NCBI GenBank assembly: GCA_900708905.1
Contig: CAADRB010000084.1
Coordinates: 152,780 to 216,779 of the forward strand
DNA from: Hymenolepis diminuta
Lineage: Eukaryota > Platyhelminthes > Cestoda > Cyclophyllidea > Hymenolepididae
Direction of reading: 5' to 3'
DNA: 64,000 nt
A model generated the notes under the pieces. The model was given only the letters and a program-made list of their open reading frames with translations. It searched no databases and was not told the origin of the DNA. Below are positions 60,708 through 64,000 of the stretch, piece after piece (the stretch's first letter is position 1; each line of letters starts with the position of its first letter). Position numbers and translations under genes: made by a program.

Positions 60708-63700
60708 GTACGCTTTTATTAACTATTCATGGCAATATTATTAGCTAATATAGATTCACTCAGAGTGAACTCTAATGATTTGCACTATGCCTAGAATGCA
60801 TTTTATTGTCTCATCAACCCGCCTTATCTGACTGCAGGAATACAGGAATATGTTAAAATCACGTTAACCTAGTATTGTCCTGCTTTCTCGGCATTTGAAA
60901 GATAATTAAAATGGTAAGACCGACCATTATAATTAACAACGTGACATTCTGTTCAGTAATCCAGGGGGCGAATCAAAGTATTTGATTTTTTAATGTGAAA
61001 TAGTGGACTAATCATTACTTCACTATTGTACAATCCGAATCGGAAAATTGTACCAAGTTAGACTCATTTACTACCTCGACTTTCCTAACTTCTTTCCCAC
61101 CTCCCCTCCTTTAATTCTTACCGGCTTTCAGTTGCCTTCCCGCAATGAAAATTGTTCGTTGCCTTGCCATGGTATATAATGCAATTAAAAAATATGATTA
61201 ATACATATAATTGGGCCACTATATATTGACGTCAAATTTGGAATTAGAATACACTGTGAACTTCCGTTTCATTATTTGGTTTGTCCGGCATTTGACTCTT
61301 TCAGTTAGTAGATATATTTTAAAATTTCCACCGTTATGCTGCTCTAAAAGTTCAGTCATTTGCTCCAACGTTCGTTCAATCATTTGGGCGTTAATGTTTG
61401 ATTGGCCGTCAGAAATAGCAAATAACTCAATTCTGCTCAGACTATGCACTAGCCAACGGTAAATTTTCACTTGATAATTTTTAGAATTTCTGACTGGCAT
61501 CGGAAACGTATCACTGTCCCTCACCGCTAAATATCCTCCCTAGATGCGTTTCGTACTAGGCAAACGTAAAATATATCCTTGTCAGTCGGTTAATACTATT
61601 CACCCACCGAAAATTTGTTGCCTTCGCTGAAAATATCCAGTTGAACGAATAACGCTAATTAGCCAGCTTTTCTTCTCTGATGAGGTAATATATCGGTTGA
61701 TGATCACTGTCGAACCAGTTCCTTCATTCCATCCCCGGATAATTTAGGTTACGGGTTTTCTTCCCGGTCTGCAACTGAATTCTCTTTTATTGTGAAATAA
61801 ACTAGAAGCTTGTTGTTTTGTCTTTTAAATTTTTATTTGAAGTTCTAAATGACAACATCAAACCACTTACGTTTGCTTAGGTTTCATATGAGCGTTTCCG
61901 ATATCTCCAAGTAATTGCCAGTCTTAGGAGCGCAAATAATTTCTTATTGACTAAAATGCGCTCTTCCGTTTGGTCTCACAGCTACAAGAAAGATCGGAAA
62001 ACATAAAAACCGAGTTAAATAAATACACTCCAGCAGGCGTTTATGTTGAATCATTTAAATTGTCCTGTATCAGCTAGTGACGTAAATACGATTACCTCGT
62101 AAACTCTTCAAATTCATTTTAGCAATATTTTACAGTCGAATCTTAAAAATGAATTAGATATTATTATCCACACAGTCTAGCTCAGATTTCCAAACTGGTG
62201 TGCTGTTTCTGATCGTCATTTATTGAAGAAATAGATGGTTTTTCATAATTATATATTGTCTATCCGATTAAGCCCATTGAACCAATTACCTATCTCAAAT
62301 TGTCCCCTTCCCTTTACGTTATTATACTATTGCCAGAAGCCGATTTAGTGTAAGATTTACAGGTTAAACCTCTTATACGGATTGTAACTAGAAACTGTAT
62401 TTTGGCTTAAATCGGCATTAGACGCTTAATGACATATTTTTTAGTCTTTTTCACTGCTCGTATCTTTAAAATAGAGCAATACCGTTTTGACAAGGTTTAT
62501 TACTCTCAATAACCGAGCTCTTACCAGATCTGCATGTTCTTTCGGAAATTTTCTTCATTCAATAATATTTTCTAACGAAATATCTCTCATTTATCGCAAT
62601 CTAAGTCTTGATTGTTGTAATTTGATTTCCCTAGTTTATCGTGAAATTAAGTTGCTTTTTTGCTTTATCATCTAAACAATTAGTTTGCAGCAATTTTCAG
62701 AAAAAAACGATTTCTGAGACAGTAATGCTGGCCGGTACTGCCTGCAGTCGGACATAATTTTATGCGCCATTTATATCTATTGTCTAACCTTTATTAGAGC
62801 CTTTCTTATTTGAAAATCCATACAGGGAGTATTTATTAATGCCATCTTTAGCTGTAAATATTTAAAAAGACTGCAGTTGATTATCTCGAAACCAGGTCAT
62901 CACAAGCACGCATACCATCAGACTTTAATCACTGTCTTGTATTTATGTTTTTCCACGCAGAAAGCCCATATTTTCCCCCCTTAAGAGAGATTTTGGTATT
63001 TTTAAAGAAGTGTTAAGCCATTCTAATCTACTTGACTTAATGCATACCGTTAGTTATATAGATGTGTTAAAACCTCAAATCTTTAGCCACGGCTCGTTTT
63101 CATTTTGTAATTTTAGCCCGAATCACGAAATGTATATTTATGGCATTTATTCACTGATTTACTGTGCTTACCCGTTTCCATTCAAATAAAATATCGAAAT
63201 TTTCTCTTTCAATAGATGGTATCAATAAAATACAATGTACTTGTCTAATCAAGTGATTTAAATTCGAAACCCGTTAGTTCACACTAGTTTACATAAATAA
63301 ATACTATGTACAATTTATGCGCATAGGAAAGACATAATTATTACAAGTTTCCATCGTGGGAAAGCATCTAAACAAAAAAATTCCACTAAGGAATGAAACA
63401 GAGAGTGGAGTTGGATAGAAATAGATAACGAACCCAAGGCTTTTGAATTCCGGACGCATTAATGTCCACGTTCTTGTAAACGGCAAAAATCACTGTATAG
63501 AGGCATAACGTTCTTAATTTCCATTTATATGATTTGAACTTCAAGTTTCTGCGATATTCAAAGCCCATCTACCAGTATATTCAATTGAGTGGCTGGTTAT
63601 GTCATCCTGATTCAAGGTAGAGCAGATAGGCAAGAGTAGCAATGATGCTTTTAACATAGGACTAGGTAACTAATTTTCATAAGTCGTGTTCAGAAGGCTA

Positions 63701-64000
63701 TTAATTTATTGAAAAGTTTATTATGAGTGGATAACACAATATGATTATCGCATTTACCTTTCCATTTGACATTGGTTCGAAGACCCTCATGATACATATG
63801 ATTGTTTTTGGAAGGACTGTAAATTAGAAAACTTACCAAATCACCATAAAGTATATAGTAAAGTTTAACATATTTATGATATGGTAGCGGATTACAGGGT
63901 GCGTAAGATAACTGAGGACAGTTATATTGTTGCAATCTAAACGAGCTCGATAATAATTAATGCAATTTTATATCAGAAGATCTCATGGCAGATAATACTA
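60708..64000. other. Right end: probable formin intron 14, no exon identified
   Basis: AT-rich sequence after the open donor at 60708. No plus-strand exon matching the end of FH2 was found. A minus-strand frame at 61524-61219 and a minus-strand exon-like segment at 63816-63758 are noted under findings. The last 30 bases resemble the 5' end of the mariner-like element at 23819. Confidence 0.45.
63353..63480 (+). repeat. Short dispersed repeat B, copy 3
   Basis: GTGGGAAAGCATCTAAACAA followed by GGAATGAAACAGAGAGTGG and TTTTGAATTCCGGACGC. It matches copy 2 best. Minus-strand ORFs across it are not supported as genes. Confidence 0.4.

Overview
The window is AT-rich, intron-rich animal DNA. Five spliced genes can be read from it. 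Several introns are only 34-39 bp long and lie beside introns of 3-5 kb. That pattern, together with the AT-rich base composition, suggests a parasitic flatworm, most likely a tapeworm. This is an inference: no rRNA or mitochondrial marker is present, and species cannot be assigned.

Layout. From 1 to about 11.9 kb the minus strand carries part of a calsyntenin gene (four exons with matching phases, one GC-AG intron). Its 5.1-kb intron holds the 3' end of an unrecognised plus-strand gene with its own poly(A) signal. Decayed reverse transcriptase sequence lies near 6.9-7.7 kb. A Ser/Pro-rich minus-strand ORF with two protein phosphatase 1 docking-type motifs lies at 15.1-16.0 kb. From 22.6 to 27.8 kb the minus strand carries an apparently complete ankyrin-repeat/SOCS-box gene (ASB5/9/11/13 type). 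Its last intron contains a broken Tc1/mariner-like transposon. From 31.9 to 33.3 kb the minus strand carries a complete six-exon UBE3D homologue (399 aa).

Only 388 bp away, head to head, starts an FMNL-type formin on the plus strand. It runs from 33.7 kb to at least 60.7 kb in 14 phase-compatible exons (1152 codons so far). It keeps the myristoylation-type N-terminus, the GTPase-binding/FH3 region, a coiled coil and a recognisable C-terminal FH2. I can find no polyproline FH1, no FH2 lasso and no GNxxN motif, so it looks like a strongly diverged formin. Its 3' end lies outside the part I could read.

The introns hold repeats. These include a second copy of the broken transposon, sharing a 735-bp block identical to the first copy although the flanks differ. 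There are also tRNA-derived SINE-like sequences, a dispersed repeat with an invariant TGACTCA-TATAA core, and diverged tandem duplications. The genes do not form a pathway cluster. The only arrangement likely to matter for regulation is the UBE3D/formin divergent promoter.
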